A stretch of 64,000 nucleotides of DNA from Portulaca oleracea (GCA_029582165.1 CM055877.1:21178355-21242354), one strand, 5' to 3'; counted from the first letter of the stretch, positions 1 through 11,683 are shown. A program made the numbers and translations. Notes: generated by a model not told the origin, from the letters alone.

Positions 1-779
1 ATTTTAATGCAAGGTCGTGTATTTTAAATAATCAAAAGAATTGTAAAATGAAGAAAGAGTCGCCAGCCGATTAAAGGAAATCAACAAACCAAAAATAAAA
101 AAGGTATAACTCGGGTCTATGAAACCCACTTTCTAATTTCGGGGGTAAGGTTACGAATTCGAGAATTATAAGAACTCTCGAATCCTCCTGTTAGAAAACA
201 GAATTTACTAAAATCAAACTTGAAATGAAAAGAGCGGGGAGTAGTTTAATAAATTTCACAATGCTATATTCTTGATCATGCAATAAAAAAACGAATGCGG
301 TTTTCTTTTACAAAATAAGTACAAATGAAGGAATCAAAGCACAAATTACATAATTAAATACAAAAATAATGAAAAGCAAACCTTGCTTAAAGGTGATGGA
401 TGAGATGAAAGTTGATCCCTTGACTTGACCTTGGTTTGAAGCTTCGATGGAAGGATGTATATGGGAATAGTTAGGAGGGTGGTATGATAATGATGATATG
501 GAGATGATGAGAGTGATTATAAGAGAATTAGAGAGCGTCAGAGCGATGATGGAAAGAATTTTGAGAGAGTTTAGGTGGAGTGATGATAATAGTTGATGAT
601 TGATGAGTGAAAATGGTTGGGTATTTATAGGTGGAGGATCGGTGTTTTGGAGGGAAGGATGAGGGAATATGTCCGAAAAATCAAGCTCTTTCACCATGCA
701 AGAAAAAAAGCTAAGCGGCTTCTATGAGGTCAACTGAGGTCAAACACGTGGGGCTATGATCAAGGGATGTGCATGGGGA
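1..779 (-). repeat. 3' LTR of the Gag-only element, part left of the nested insertion
   Basis: This stretch matches 14521-15293 closely, base for base over most of its length, with scattered substitutions and small indels. It is the middle of the 3' LTR of the minus-strand element. The match stops at the sequence gatgtgcatgggga, where the nested Ty3/gypsy element begins. No gene is present. The open frames on the minus strand here are low-complexity translations of LTR sequence. Confidence 0.8.
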
Positions 780-1865
780 TCCTCCATCAGAACCAGTATC
801 AGTAGCAGCAACGACCTCACCAACACCAACTCCAAGGCCATCATCAGCTACATCAAACACTGACATCCAAGAGTGTTTCATGATGGTCCAGCAAGAGTAT
901 TTCTCAATTCCATATCTTTGGATTGAGGTCCTCACCCATCTTTGAAGACTTCACTGTAGAGCTGTTGAGGAATTTCCAACTCAGTGAAGATGTTTGCCAG
1001 TTCTGAGGTCCTCTATGAAGACATCACTTCTGGAACTGTGAGGATATTCCAGTTCTGTGAGGTGATCCTGCATTGAGGTCCTCCGTGAAGACTCACTTCC
1101 GAGCTGTTGAGGCCATTTCCAGCTTGTGAGGTGATTTAACCGTTTGTAATAAAGACAACGCGTTTGTTAGGTTTATTTCATTATATTTTGATGTTATCCA
1201 GATTGTAATGATGCTTATTTAGCTTACTATAACTTAATGCTTAATGCTAATTTAGATTACTAAGTTAGTTAAGTAGCTTAATGCTGAATTAGTGAGTTTC
1301 TTGAGCAAGGGGAAACCCTTAATCGTCCAGCTCAACCCTAGGTTTAAATACATTGTAATCGGCAGCTTGTGAGGATCATCTATCAGTGAAATCAATAGCA
1401 TTTTGAGTGCCTTAATTGAGCCTCTTGTTTGTGAGTGGCGTTGAACTCTCATTCTTGGTTAATTTTACTATAGTAGCAAGGATTTGGCAATCCTTGTGGC
1501 GGGTCTAGAGCTTGATAATCTCGATGGTGGTGTGCCTGTATCCATTGAGGTCATCCAGTCCATTGCCCTTGAAGTTCTAGCTGTGGTGGGCCTGTATTAG
1601 CTCGAGCCTCAAGACTATCTTCGGTTACTGTTTGATTGTAAGTTTGTCCATCCGATCATCATATTATCATCATCCATTTCATCCAATCGTTCATTGGTGT
1701 TTGTGCTCTGTTTTGGAGGAGGTTGTAATTGATTTTTTGTCGTGAGGTTTTGTTTTGGTATGTTTGTGCTTGAATCTCTGTTGTGAGGCCAGAATTGTGT
1801 GTTTGTGTGTTAATGTGGTGTACTGTGAGGTCAATACTCTAATCATCGTGACCTTGCATACATCA
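780..1865 (+). repeat. 5' LTR of the nested Ty3/gypsy element (5'-truncated)
   Basis: This is a direct repeat of 6413-7542, ending ...CATACATCA. The intact 3' LTR starts TGATGGAGG and ends CATCA, so the termini form a 5-bp inverted pair TGATG/CATCA. This copy starts at the tenth base of the LTR and also lacks about 60 bp present in the 3' copy near 6540-6598 (the CAACA-rich stretch). Further small indels separate the two copies around 1165-1290. Confidence 0.88.
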
Positions 1866-1869
1866 TAAC

Positions 1870-1881
1870 TGGTAGCAGAGC
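1870..1881 (+). other. Primer-binding site, initiator-Met tRNA type
   Basis: The 12 bases match the usual plant primer site TGGTATCAGAGC at 11 positions (G for T at the sixth). The site begins four bases after the LTR end, as expected for priming of minus-strand DNA synthesis. Confidence 0.8.
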
Positions 1882-1931
1882 AGAGTAACATCTTGGAGGA
1901 AGGTCAATTTGTGTTATTTGTGCATTTCATA

Positions 1932-3057
1932 ATGTCGGGCTGTAGTAAAATACCTCAGTAAGTAGCAGAACAAGCCTTGAGGGAGAAGGAGGAATTGGAG
2001 GGGAAACTGAAATTTGTGACTGATTAGTTGCAATATTACATGAGGCTGCACATAAGAGAGATCAATGAGGAATCTGATGGGGAGTGTGAAAAAGAAGAAG
2101 AGGAGAATCCTTTTAGTGAAACTGGAAAGGGAGGAGGAAGACCTAGATATCACAGAAGAAAGAGGTATAACAGGAGGCCACCTAGGAGTAGTGTTAGTGA
2201 ATCCAGGAGTAGAAGTGAGAGGGAAGAAAGGAGGGGAGAAAGAAGAGTAGAAAAGTTGGATTTCAAAATAGATATTCCTGAGTATGGAGGTGAGTTGGAT
2301 CCTGATGTATTTTTGGATTGGTTGCAAACAGTGGAGAGGGTGTTTGATTTGAGGGAGTTGTCTGAGGAAAACAAGGTGAAGTTGGTTGCATTGATGTTCA
2401 GGAAATATGCATCTACATGGTGGAACAACTTGCAAAGAAGAAGGGAGGAAATCAATGAACCTAGAGTCAGTACATGGATTGAAATGAGGCAGAAGCTCAA
2501 GGAGAAATTCCTACCTGAAAGTTACATGAAGGAAAATTATTTCAAGCTTCAACACTTTGTCCAGGGTAGCAAATCTGTTGAGGAGTATACCAAGGAGTTT
2601 GAACATCTGTTGTGGAAGTGCAATATGAAGGTGAATGAAGTTCAGACATATGTGAGGTACCTTGTAGGGTTGAATGAAAGTATCACAAATGCTGTCGAGC
2701 TTCAGATGTATCATTCACTTGATGAGCTAAGTTCTTTGGCTCATAAGGTGGAACAGCAGAAGAAGGCCCAAAGGAAGGAGTATGGAAGCAAGTATCCAGC
2801 CAAAACCTATCCTCAAACCAAATCACACCACTATACCAATTCCTACAATCCACCTCAAAGAACCTATCCATCCCCACAACCACAAACCAGATATCAAGCC
2901 CCTAAACCACCTCAAACACAATCTCAAAATCCCCCACAAAGAACCCCCAGTCCCTACCAATCGACCATTCCCTGAGAGGAGGTGCTTTAGATGTCAAGGA
3001 CTTGGACATCTAGCCTCAGAATGTCCAAACAGAAGACTAGTGACCTTAGCAGAATAA
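1932..3057 (+). pseudogene. Ty3/gypsy gag, decayed
   Basis: Gag is the retroelement capsid and nucleocapsid protein. The likely ATG is at 1932, in the same frame as the long open stretch 2028-2975, with two early stops (a TAA near 1956 and a TAG near 2024) between them. The open part has a basic, acidic-rich head followed by the retrotransposon Gag core (DIPEYGGELDPDVFLDW, then a FLPESY...LQ segment). The frame changes between about 2950 and 2975, after a proline/glutamine-rich linker. In the new frame a CCHC zinc knuckle follows (CFRCQGLGHLASEC, near 2986-3027), and a TAA ends it at 3057. The copy cannot make full-length Gag. Confidence 0.85.
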
Positions 3058-5473
3058 CAAGCAGCACTTGTTGAACCTGAGTCAATTGTTGAGGAGGAAT
3101 AGTATGATGAACCTGAAGGAGATCCTGTGTATGATGAAGAGGAAGTTGAGGCCAGACCTGATGAAGGTGAAATGTTGGTGATCAGGGGGATCCTTAGCAG
3201 TACAACAATTGATGAGGAAGCTGAGTAGAGGGAGAATATTTTTCACACAAGATGTACAGTGCAAGGGAAGATATGTTCCTTGATTATTGATGGAGGCAGC
3301 TGTACTAACGCAGCCTCACAGACTATGGTGCAAAAGCTGAATTTGCAAACCTGTCCTCATCCAGCACCTTACACCATCCAGTGGTTGAGTCAAAGCAGAG
3401 GTATCAAAATCTCATCTAGATGCCTTGTGCATTTTTCAATTTGTTATGTCTATAAAGATGAAGTGTGGTGTGATGTTATACCTATGGATGCATGTCATTT
3501 ATTGTTGGGAAGACCTTGGTTGTTTGATAGATCTGTTAACCATGATGGAAGAGCCAATACATATTCCCTTACCTAAACTACAAAAATATTGTCCTCACCC
3601 ACTTAAACCATCCCAACTCACAAAAAGAACCAAGAACCTGATTCTTGAACCATCCCTTGATGTGATCTTACCTGCTGAATATCATGAGTTCTTTGAACAG
3701 AAGGAATTACTTTTGCTTGATCTTGATGAAGAACCGGCCTCACAAAATGAGCCAGCCCCACAAAATAGCCATCCTTTATTCCAAACCATCCTAACCCAGT
3801 ACCAACATGTTTTTCCAGAAGAAATGCCACCAGGTTTACCCCCAAAAAGAGACATCCAGCATAAAATTGACCTCATCCCAGGATCTATTTTACCAAATAA
3901 ACCAGCCTATAGAATGACCCCTGCTGAAACCAATGAGATCCAGAGGCAAGTTGATGAGTTGTTGGAGAAAGGAATGATTAGAGAGAGCTTGAGCCCTTGT
4001 GCAGTGCCAACAATATTGGTCCCTAAGAAAGATGGAAGTTAGAGGATGTGTATTGATTGTAGAGCCATCAATAAAATCACAATTAAGTATAGATATCCTA
4101 TTCCAAGACTTGAGGATATGCTTGATGAGCTCCATGGCTCAACTGTGTTTTCAAAGATTGATTTGAGGAGTGGATATTATCATATCAGAATTTATGAGGG
4201 AGATGAGTGGAAGACAACCTTTAAGACTAAGGGAGGTCTGTATGAGTGGTTGGTCATGCCTTTTGGATTGACAAATGCACCTTCAACATTTATGAGACTC
4301 ATGAATCAAGTTCTGAAGCCTTTGATTGGGAAATGTGTTGTTGTGTATTTTGATGATATACTCATTTATAGCCAGTCTGAGGAGGATCATGTGAACCACT
4401 TGAGGAGTGTTATGGAGATTCTGAGTAGAGAGCAGCTGTATGGGAACCTCAACAAGTGTCAATTCATCACCAGCCATGTTATATTCCTTGGTTATATTGT
4501 GACATCAGAAGGAATTCAAGTAGATGAGGAGAAGGTCAAAGCCATCAGAGAGTGGCCTGTTCCTACATCAATCCAACAGATAAGGAGTTTTCATGGATTA
4601 GCATCTTTCTACAGGAGATTTGTGAGGAACTTCATCACTATTTTAGCTCCTATGACAGAATTAGTGAAGGGGAAGAGCTTTACTTGGACACCAGCTGCAA
4701 AGAAAGCTTTTGAGGAGGTCAAAAGACAGCTAACCTCAACACCAGTGTTGGCATTACCTTGTTTTGCCAAAGTCCTTGAAATGGAGTGTGATGCCTCAGG
4801 TGTGGGCATTGGAGCAGTGTTGACTCAAGAAGGAAAACCAGTAGCTTATTTCAGTGAGAAACTCAATGAGGCCAAGAGGAATTACAGTACATATGACAAG
4901 GAGTTTTATGCTATCATTAGAGCTTTGCAACAGTGGAGGCATTATCTGATTGGAGCTGAATTTATTCTGCACAGTGATCATGAGGCCCTCAAGTTCATTC
5001 AGGGGCAGCATAAACTCAACACTAGGAATGCTACTTGGGTGGAGTTCATGCAACAATTTCATTTTGTGATCCTTGATAAATTTGGGAAGCTTAACAAAGG
5101 AGCTGATCCATTGTCCAGAAGGTATTTGTTGTTGCAAGTTTTGGATGCTAGAGTGCTTGGTTTTGAACACTTGAAAGCTTTGTATGAGAATGATGAAGAT
5201 TTTGGAGAGTTGTATCAGAAATGTCAGAGACATCCTCAAAGTCTATACCACATAGACCAGGGATTTCTTTTCAAAGGAGCAAGGTTATGTATTCCAAGGA
5301 GCAGCTTTAGAGAGTTGTTGGTCTCTGAAGTTCACGGAGGATGCTTGGCAGGTCATTTTGGCATTGAGAAGACCCTTCTTATGTTAAAGGAACATTACTG
5401 TTGGCGTAAAATGAGGAAGGATGTTGAGCATTGTGTCAGGAGGTGCTACATGTCAGATTGCAAAGAGTCATAG
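3058..5473 (+). pseudogene. Ty3/gypsy pol: protease, reverse transcriptase, RNase H, decayed
   Basis: The protease core is LIIDGGS (aspartic protease D-G-S) near 3280-3300. Before it, the frame that carries the zinc knuckle has stops at about 3055, 3100 and 3225. The frame shifts again near 3570, where the linker to reverse transcriptase begins. Reverse transcriptase starts with EEMPPGLPP and includes KIDLRSGYYHI, the MPFGLTNAPSTF block and the catalytic YFDDIL motif. A single TAG at 4040-4042 splits a KDG-RMCID stretch. RNase H follows (ECDASGVGIGAVL, TYDKEFYAI, LHSDHEAL), then the integrase zinc finger. The frame is lost just after the second zinc cysteine, near 5450. The order protease-RT-RNase H-integrase is diagnostic of Ty3/gypsy. 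Confidence 0.9.
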
Positions 5474-6626
5474 CTTACCTCAAGGGCTATACACACCTTT
5501 GACAGTTCCAAACAGTCCTTGGGAGGACGTCAGCCTAGACTTCATTGTTGGTCTACCAAGAACTCAAAGAGGGAAAGATTCAATCATGGTAGTTGTGGAC
5601 AGATTTAGTAAAATGGCTCACTTCATTGCTTGCCATACCACCTATGATGTTGTGAGGATAGCTGAATTGTATTTCCAGGAGGTTGTGAGACTCCATGGTG
5701 TTCCCAGGAGTAATGTGTCTGATAGGGATGTCAAGTTCCTAAGTCATTTTTGGGTTACTCTTTGGAAGAAGTTGGGCACCCAATTGAAGTATAGCACAAC
5801 TTGTCACCCCCAAACTGATGGGCAAACAGAGGTCACAAACAGGACACTTGGAACACTATTGAGGTCACTGATATCCAAAAACAAAATAAGATGGGACACC
5901 CTCTTGTCTTATGCTGAATTTGCTTTCAATAGAGCACCATCCAAGGCAACTGGCCTTTCACCATTCCAGGTTGTCTATGGTAGAAATCCTATAACTCCAT
6001 TGGATTTATCCCCACTAACAAATTCTGTGAGGTTTAGTTATGAAGCAGGTAAACATGCAGAGGACATCAAGAAGCTTCATCAACAAGTCAGGGAGAAGAT
6101 CATCAAGTATTCTCAGCAAGTTTCTACATCAGCAAACAGGCATAGGAGGAAGATGGTTTTCAATCCAAAAAATCTAGTGTGGATTCATCTAAGGAAGGAT
6201 AGATTTCCAACCAAGAGGAAGAGAAAGTTGACCCTAAGAGCAAATGGTCCTTTTGAAGTTCTTGAGAGGATTGGAGATGATATTTACAAGTTAGACCTTT
6301 CTGAAGACTATGGAGGCAGTGCTACATTCAACGTTGTAGATTTGAGGCCTTACTTTCCAGAGCATGAAGACCTTCCATGTTTGAGGACAAACTTTCCTCA
6401 ACCTGGGGAGGATGATGGAGGTCCTCCATCAGAACCAGCATCAGTAGCAGCAACGACCTCACCAACACCAACTCCAAGGCCATCATCAGCTACATCAAAC
6501 ACTGACATCCAAGAGTGTTTCATGATGGTCCAGCAAGTGTTGAGGTCGTCCAACAACAGCAACATCAACATCAACAACAGCAGCCAGCCAGTGAGGTTAT
6601 TTCTCAATTCCATATCTTTGGATTGA
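5421..6626 (+). pseudogene. Ty3/gypsy integrase, open but separated from the rest of pol
   Basis: This frame is open for about 400 codons but is out of frame with the upstream pol. The D,D-35-E core is visible: the first Asp in VVVDRFSKMAH, the second in VSDRDVKF, and the Glu in HPQTDGQTEVTNR. The C-terminal part holds the GPF module (GPFEVLERIGDDIYKLDL) and NVVDLRPYF. The frame passes through the polypurine tract and about 70 codons into the 3' LTR, ending at 6624-6626. No chromodomain is seen after the GPF module; the tail is a Ser/Thr/Pro-rich, then Gln/Asn-rich, low-complexity segment. Confidence 0.88.
6402..6412 (+). other. Polypurine tract of the nested Ty3/gypsy element
   Basis: The purine-rich run cctggggagga lies directly before the LTR start TGATG at 6413. 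Such a tract primes plus-strand DNA synthesis. It lies inside the integrase reading frame. Confidence 0.75.
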
Positions 6627-7542
6627 GGTCCTCACCCATCTTTGAAGACTTCACTCTAGAGCTGTTGAGGACTTTCCAACTTAGTGAAGATGTTTGCCAG
6701 TTCTTAGGTCCTCTATGAAGACATCACTTCTGGAACTGTTGAGGATATTTCAGTTTTGTGAGGTGATCCTGCATTGAGGTCCTCCATGAAGACTCACTTC
6801 CGAGCTGTTGAGGCCATTTCCAGCTTGTGAGGTGATTTAATCGTTTATAATAAAGACAACGCGTTTGTTAGGTTTATTTCATTTTATTTCATTTCATTTT
6901 GATGTTATCCATATTGTAATGATGCTTAATTAGCTTACTAAGTTAGTTAAGTAGCTTAACGCTTAATTAGTGAGTTTCTTGAGCAAGGGGAAACCCTTAA
7001 TCATCCAGCTCAACCCTAGGTTTAAATACATTGTAATCAGCAGCTTGTGAGGATCATCTATCAGTGAAATCAATAGCATTTTGAGTGCCTTAATTGAGCC
7101 TCTTGTTTGTGAGTGACGTTAAACTCTCATTCTTGGTTAATTCTACTACAGTAGCAAGGATTTGGCAATCCTTGTGGTGGGTGTAGAGCTTGATAATCTC
7201 GATGGTGGTGTGCCTGTATCCATTGAGGTCATCCAGTCCATTGCCCTTGAAGTTCTAGCTGTCGTGGGCCTGTATCAGCTCGAGCCTCAAGACTATCTTT
7301 GGTTACTGTTTGATTGTAAGTTTGTCGATCCGATCATCATATTATCATCATCCATTTCATCCAATCGTTCATTGGTGTTTGTGCTCTGTTTTGGAGGAGG
7401 TTGTAATTGATTTCTTGTCGTGAGGTTCTGTTTTGGTGTGTTTGTACTTGAATCTCTGTTGTGAGGCCAGAATTGTGTGTTTGTGTGTTAATGTGGTGTA
7501 CTGTGAGGTCAATACTCTTATCATGCGCCCTTGCATACATCA
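6413..7542 (+). repeat. 3' LTR of the nested Ty3/gypsy element
   Basis: This 1130-bp repeat starts TGATG and ends CATCA and matches 780-1865. Its first 214 bp are also coding (the tail of the integrase frame). It is followed by accccagcggc. The same host sequence continues as accctagcggc in the uninterrupted copy near 15340, so the right boundary at 7542 is firm. Confidence 0.9.
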
Positions 7543-7855
7543 ACCCCAGCGGCTTATAAGATTGAATTGCACGGATCGGTGACGTGGCAAGCAGAGGCGA
7601 GCCGCTTCTGAAGATAAAACCGCAGTGGCTTTTGTGAATTTTCCTAGGCCGGATTCGTGGATTCGCGCTTTGGGCCTGCTTGTGGCCTTGTTAAAACCTA
7701 AGCGACTTTCATTGTTTTTACGCGGGTTGCTTTGCTCTGTTGGGCCCACTTTGCTGATTCCATGGGCCCAATGACCCATTTTGGTGTTCGACCCAAATGA
7801 CTTGCTGAGTTTCGACGAGTCGGAGTTTTGTCGGTGCAAAATCCGGTGTCTACAT
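7543..7855 (-). repeat. 3' LTR of the Gag-only element, part right of the nested insertion
   Basis: 7543-7671 match 15340-15455. The remaining 184 bp (7672-7855) complete the LTR and end in CTACA, the inverse of the TGTAG at 14082. On the minus strand this is where the LTR starts. The other LTR copy lacks this last part. Confidence 0.78.
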
Positions 7856-7870
7856 AGATTCCCCACTTTG
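7856..7870 (-). other. Polypurine tract of the Gag-only element (minus strand)
   Basis: Read on the minus strand the sequence is AAAGTGGGGAATCTA, a purine run directly before the LTR start TGTAGACACC. Its position and composition fit a plus-strand primer. Confidence 0.7.
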
Positions 7871-7924
7871 ATCGAGTCCGAATAGGACGAAGGTCAAAGT
7901 AACCTGAGATGACGATCGCTTGAC

Positions 7925-8392
7925 GTCTAAGATAGGGACATGGATGTTGTCGGTGCTCTTTTATGTGGCAACCGGAAGTTGGATGATGTCGGGGCTGTTT
8001 TATGTGGCAACCGGATGATGGATGCTGTCGTTTCTCTTTTATGTGGCGGCTGGATGATGGATGATGTCGGAGATGTCGTCGGAGACCTTTAGATGGCGAT
8101 CGTTGGACGACTGAAGATGTCGATGATGTCATCGGAGGCCTTTAGGCGACACCCGTTGGACGACTAAAGATGTTGATGAGGTCGTCGAAGGCCTTTAGGT
8201 GGCATCCGTTGGACGACTGAAGATGTTGATGATGTCGTCGAAGGCCTTTAGGTGGCAACCGTTGGATGACTGAAGATGTGGATGATGTCGTCGGAGGCCT
8301 TTAGGTGGTAACCGTTGGACGACTGAAGATGTCGGTGATGTCGTCGGAGGCCTTTAGGTGGCAACCGTTGGACGACTGAAGATGTCGATAAT
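7925..8392. repeat. Two adjoining tandem arrays: 39-bp and 53-bp units
   Basis: The first array has three units of 39 bp, marked by ttttatgtggc at 7959, 7998 and 8037. The second has six units of 53 bp, marked by gtcgtcgg or close variants at 8075, 8128, 8181, 8234, 8287 and 8340. Its consensus includes ggcctttaggtggcaacc and gttggacgactgaagatg. The units differ by a few substitutions each. In the orientation of the Gag-only element this is the 3' untranslated region just before the polypurine tract, where Tat-lineage elements are known to grow tandem arrays. Confidence 0.9.
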
Positions 8393-10141
8393 GGTTCCCT
8401 GCATAGAAACCAAAAGAGAATATCATATCATTTTGAACAATGACTGGAGATACAGAGATTTACCTATCTGGCAGATTGATCGCAGTTGATGTCGATGATG
8501 TCCAATGGATTTTCCCGAGGTGGATCGAATTTTCTCGATGTTGATGGTGCCCACTTTGATTGAGTACTAGATCAAAGTAAAACTATTTTCATGGACACCG
8601 GTCGAGATATGACTTTGTGGTGCAAAGCCTGGGGTGATGCTTGGAAGCTGAGTCCTGCATCGCGGTCGCGGGCGGCGTGCGCCTCTTTGGGGATGATCTC
8701 GAGCAAGAATAATGCTCTACTTGACTGTTGATGAGTTTTTTGCGTATCGTGCGCTGGTCTCAGACGAGAATGACACCCTACTTGAAGTGATCTCAGGCGT
8801 CTGATGACATCCTTACTTGAATGTGGGTGCTGACAATTGAAAGCTTCGTCCTGTGTCACAGGTGATGTTGATGTTCTATTCTTTCCCAGTGTCGTTGTTT
8901 GGCATGTTCAATGCCGAGGGACTTCACCGATCGCGATGTCGATGGCCTTGGAGTAGAGTCTTTACGAGTCACGATGCCGATGGTTCTAATGTTGATGGGG
9001 CCCAACGGATTTTCCCGAGGCAAAGCAGTTGATGATGCCGAACGGATTTCCCCGAGGCAGCTGATTGTGCTGGTGATGTCCATGGCAGCTTTTGTTGCTT
9101 TGGCATACTAGAAGATTATCATAAGGATGAGCTTTGGACGATAGTCTGCTTGAACTTGAAAGAACTCATCTAGAGTGTGATTAGAACTTCCACTAATCTT
9201 GCTCTTAATGATTAGCAGTCAAGTCTGAGCCTCTATGTGAGATGAGTTTCCTCTTTTCTCGATGAGCATGCATGCGCTTGGTCTTCTAGACTCTAGACTT
9301 CTATGTACTTATGCATGACTGTTGACTTTATGCATGACCTCTTGATGCAATGCAATGACTAGGAGAATATGCACATGAATGATATTTTACAATGCATGTG
9401 ACTCAATATGCAAACAACCCCCATTCCCAATACTAGAATGATGATTCCCTAAGTGTCAGAGAAACTTGACATGTAATTTCAGGACAGGGCATGATTGGTG
9501 AGGGTTGTGACGAGGCCTAATGATGAAGGCGTTGTCCTGGATGACTTGTCTTGTCCTCTTACTTTCTCAAATCATTGTGGAGATAGCTAGAGCCTCGCTG
9601 CAGGTTATGTTAAGGTTAGGGGAGCCCCCAATTCAAACAAACTCTTCTCTTGAGTCGGATGTTGTTTGTAATTAGCCATTGATGCGGCTGAATTTCTTGT
9701 CCTTGACGAATGGGCCTCGCTCAGATGTGCTGAGAACGGACCTCGAAATGTCGAATCTCGCATTTGCACTAGTGACTGAGTCAAAAAGCTCTGGTGGTAT
9801 GGGAGGATGAAAAGGGTTGGCAAAAGAATGGGTAAGTCTGATGATGGTCAGATGGGTTCATGAGGCGCTTGGCGAAAAAGAGATGATAGTGGGTCGATGG
9901 TCGAATTTGGGTCTGTCATGATTGACAAGTGACAATGTTTCAGCTAAGACTAGACAGATGGCAAGGGTTAAGTCACCTCATAGGATAAGAGGTGAGGGAA
10001 TGGTTGCGATGGATTCGTGTCACAGGAGGAGAGATGGTTGGATATTTGGATGTGAAGGTAATCCAAGTCTAATGGAAAGAAGGTTGGGGGAATTATGATG
10101 GTTGTAGAGATGTGACATAACTTCAAGATCCATGGTTTACT
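8393..10141. other. Internal region of the Gag-only element, no gene recognised
   Basis: No supported coding region. Short frames on both strands show no family motif. Imperfect repeats of gat-gtc-gat type continue to about 8560 and again at 8990-9080 (ggattttcccgagg, and ggatttccccgagg at 9045), suggesting further decayed tandem units. In the element's orientation this is non-coding sequence downstream of Gag. Confidence 0.5.
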
Positions 10142-10290
10142 CTCCTTTTGCCTAACCTGCCATGACGGGTTTTCAGGCTAGCCTCTCTTATTCTCTCACT
10201 CTCCTTTTGCCTAGCTTGGGATTCCAAGCTAGCCTCTCTTATTCTTTCTCTCTCCTTTTGCCTAGCTCGGAACCCCGAGCTAGCCTCTCT
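10142..10290. repeat. Tandem hairpin array, three units with covarying stems
   Basis: Three units begin ctccttttgcct at 10142, 10201 and 10252 and end gcctctct. Each holds an inverted repeat. Unit 2 is CTAGCTTGG-GATT-CCAAGCTAG (10211-10232). Unit 3 is CTAGCTCGG-AACC-CCGAGCTAG (10262-10283). Unit 1 is CTAACCTG with CAGGCTAG across a 14-base loop (10152-10181). The seventh stem base differs between units 2 and 3 and its partner changes with it, so pairing is kept. Unit 1 has one mismatch. Confidence 0.8.
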
Positions 10291-11683
10291 ATTTTTTTTT
10301 TCTTCTCTCCAAGACCAATATTTTGAGGATAAAGGATGCTCCGTTAAGGCGAATTGTAGCGGTCGGGCATCAAAGAGGTTGTCCTACGTATCCGATGTGG
10401 AATCAGGCCAGTCGTAGTTCATAAGGTGCAGCTCCAAAGGATTGTTGCCTTAAGGAGGGCTTGGTGATGTAGGCTTTGTAGATGGTTATGGATGCAAAGG
10501 TGTGATTACGACGTGAAGGCTTGGGGCGTAAGGCTTGAGAACAATTTGGAAGGTTTATGAATGGTTTTTCAATGTGCGTGACTTTTAGCTCCGTCTCCAG
10601 TTTCTGACCCTCTTCTTTTTTTTCTCTCTTTCTTTTCTCTTTTTCTTTTCTCTCTTTTTTTCTCTCATTTTTTTTTTTTTTGCACTTTGGTGTTCCTATT
10701 TTTTTTATTGGCATGCTTCGAGATTTGGACGGCCCAAACGAGGTTTACTCTCCCAGCACAGGTTTTTCCATACGCAAACAAAGTGCTTAAAGGACATGAG
10801 CGTCGTACCACTCATGTCGACCCATGTTGGTGGACCAACTAGGAACTCTCTTTTCCTTTTTCTCTTTTCTCTTTTCTTTTTCTTTTTGCTTTCTACTCTA
10901 TCTCTCTCTTTTCGCCTTTCTTCGTCATGGGATAAACTCATGTTCGTCTTTCTGATGATATTAGTCACAACACACCTTCTGGCTTTGAGGTAGATAGGGA
11001 GTAGTCATGAAGAGAATAACCAAGTTGGTAAAGGCTAAGGGTTTCCAAACAGTGACTGTTATGAGTGATTCCAAGAGGGATGATTTGGTGAAGGGGAATT
11101 TGAGATAGAGATGAAGGTTATAAGAAAAGGGAAAAAAAATTGTGGGCGAATGGGAAGGTAACAGGTGATATGGATGCTGATGTAGGTGGTGAGATGGTAG
11201 CCCCCTATCCTTTGCACATTTTATTTAAGCAGAGATGCCCACTTTCAAGAGACTGGTGGTTTTGGTCTTTTCTCCTTTTGTCCAGCCTGCTTGATGAATG
11301 CAGACTGACTTTTTTTTTTTTAATTAAACCCTGGATTCATGGGATGAGAAACTTGGTGAATGAAAAAGTATATGAAGGTAATGATAGACTTGGATGCGTC
11401 AGACTTGGGTGTTAAGGCTAATGAATAGGTGAAAGAGCTTTTTAACTCAAGTTAAGAATGCAACCACGAGATTCTCAAACAATCAAATAGATGCATCTTA
11501 TTGAATTCAAAAGACGAGCATATCAAAGACCGACTCAATGCCACCCCTGATTGACTATGAACAGAATGCTCAAAGGAATTCAGACCCTAGCTAACTTATA
11601 AGTTCCCTTCTTGTGGTATTGCCTTCCCCTATCGACTGCTCCTGGAGGGTTGTTGCTCTAGTTGGCTTCCTGACTAAATTACA
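10291..11683. other. Internal region of the Gag-only element with pyrimidine tracts, no gene
   Basis: No coding region is supported. Long T/C-rich runs are at 10606-10682 and 10850-10920; on the minus strand they give the Lys/Glu/Arg-rich frames seen there, which I read as low-complexity artefacts. Another T run is at 11308-11321. Confidence 0.5.

Larger units (their letters stand above)
780..7542 (+). mobile_element. Ty3/gypsy LTR retrotransposon nested in another LTR
   Basis: A complete plus-strand element: 5' LTR, initiator-Met-type primer-binding site, gag, protease, reverse transcriptase, RNase H, integrase, polypurine tract and 3' LTR. It lies inside the 3' LTR of the Gag-only element, and an uninterrupted counterpart of the site is at about 15294-15345. 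The integrase C-terminus has a GPF-type module (GPFEVLERI), as in chromoviruses, but I saw no chromodomain. The coding region has several stops and frame changes, so the copy is dead. The left junction is abnormal: about 9 bp of LTR and about 38 bp of flank are missing, so no target duplication can be read. Confidence 0.9.

Noticed and set aside
2150..2500. Leu/Ser-rich open frame on the minus strand over gag
   Set aside because: It is the antisense of an acidic and basic-rich Gag segment, and its composition is explained by that.
6413..6626. Possible chromodomain after the first Ty3 integrase
   Set aside because: The tail is Ser/Thr/Pro-rich and then Gln/Asn-rich low-complexity sequence without the aromatic residues of a chromodomain.
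8075..8392. Regularly spaced repeats that might suggest a CRISPR array
   Set aside because: The whole 53-bp unit is repeated, with no variable spacers, inside a plant LTR element. It is an ordinary tandem repeat.
10403..10968. Lys/Glu/Arg-rich open frames on the minus strand
   Set aside because: They arise from T/C-rich low-complexity tracts and have no conserved motif or plausible gene structure.
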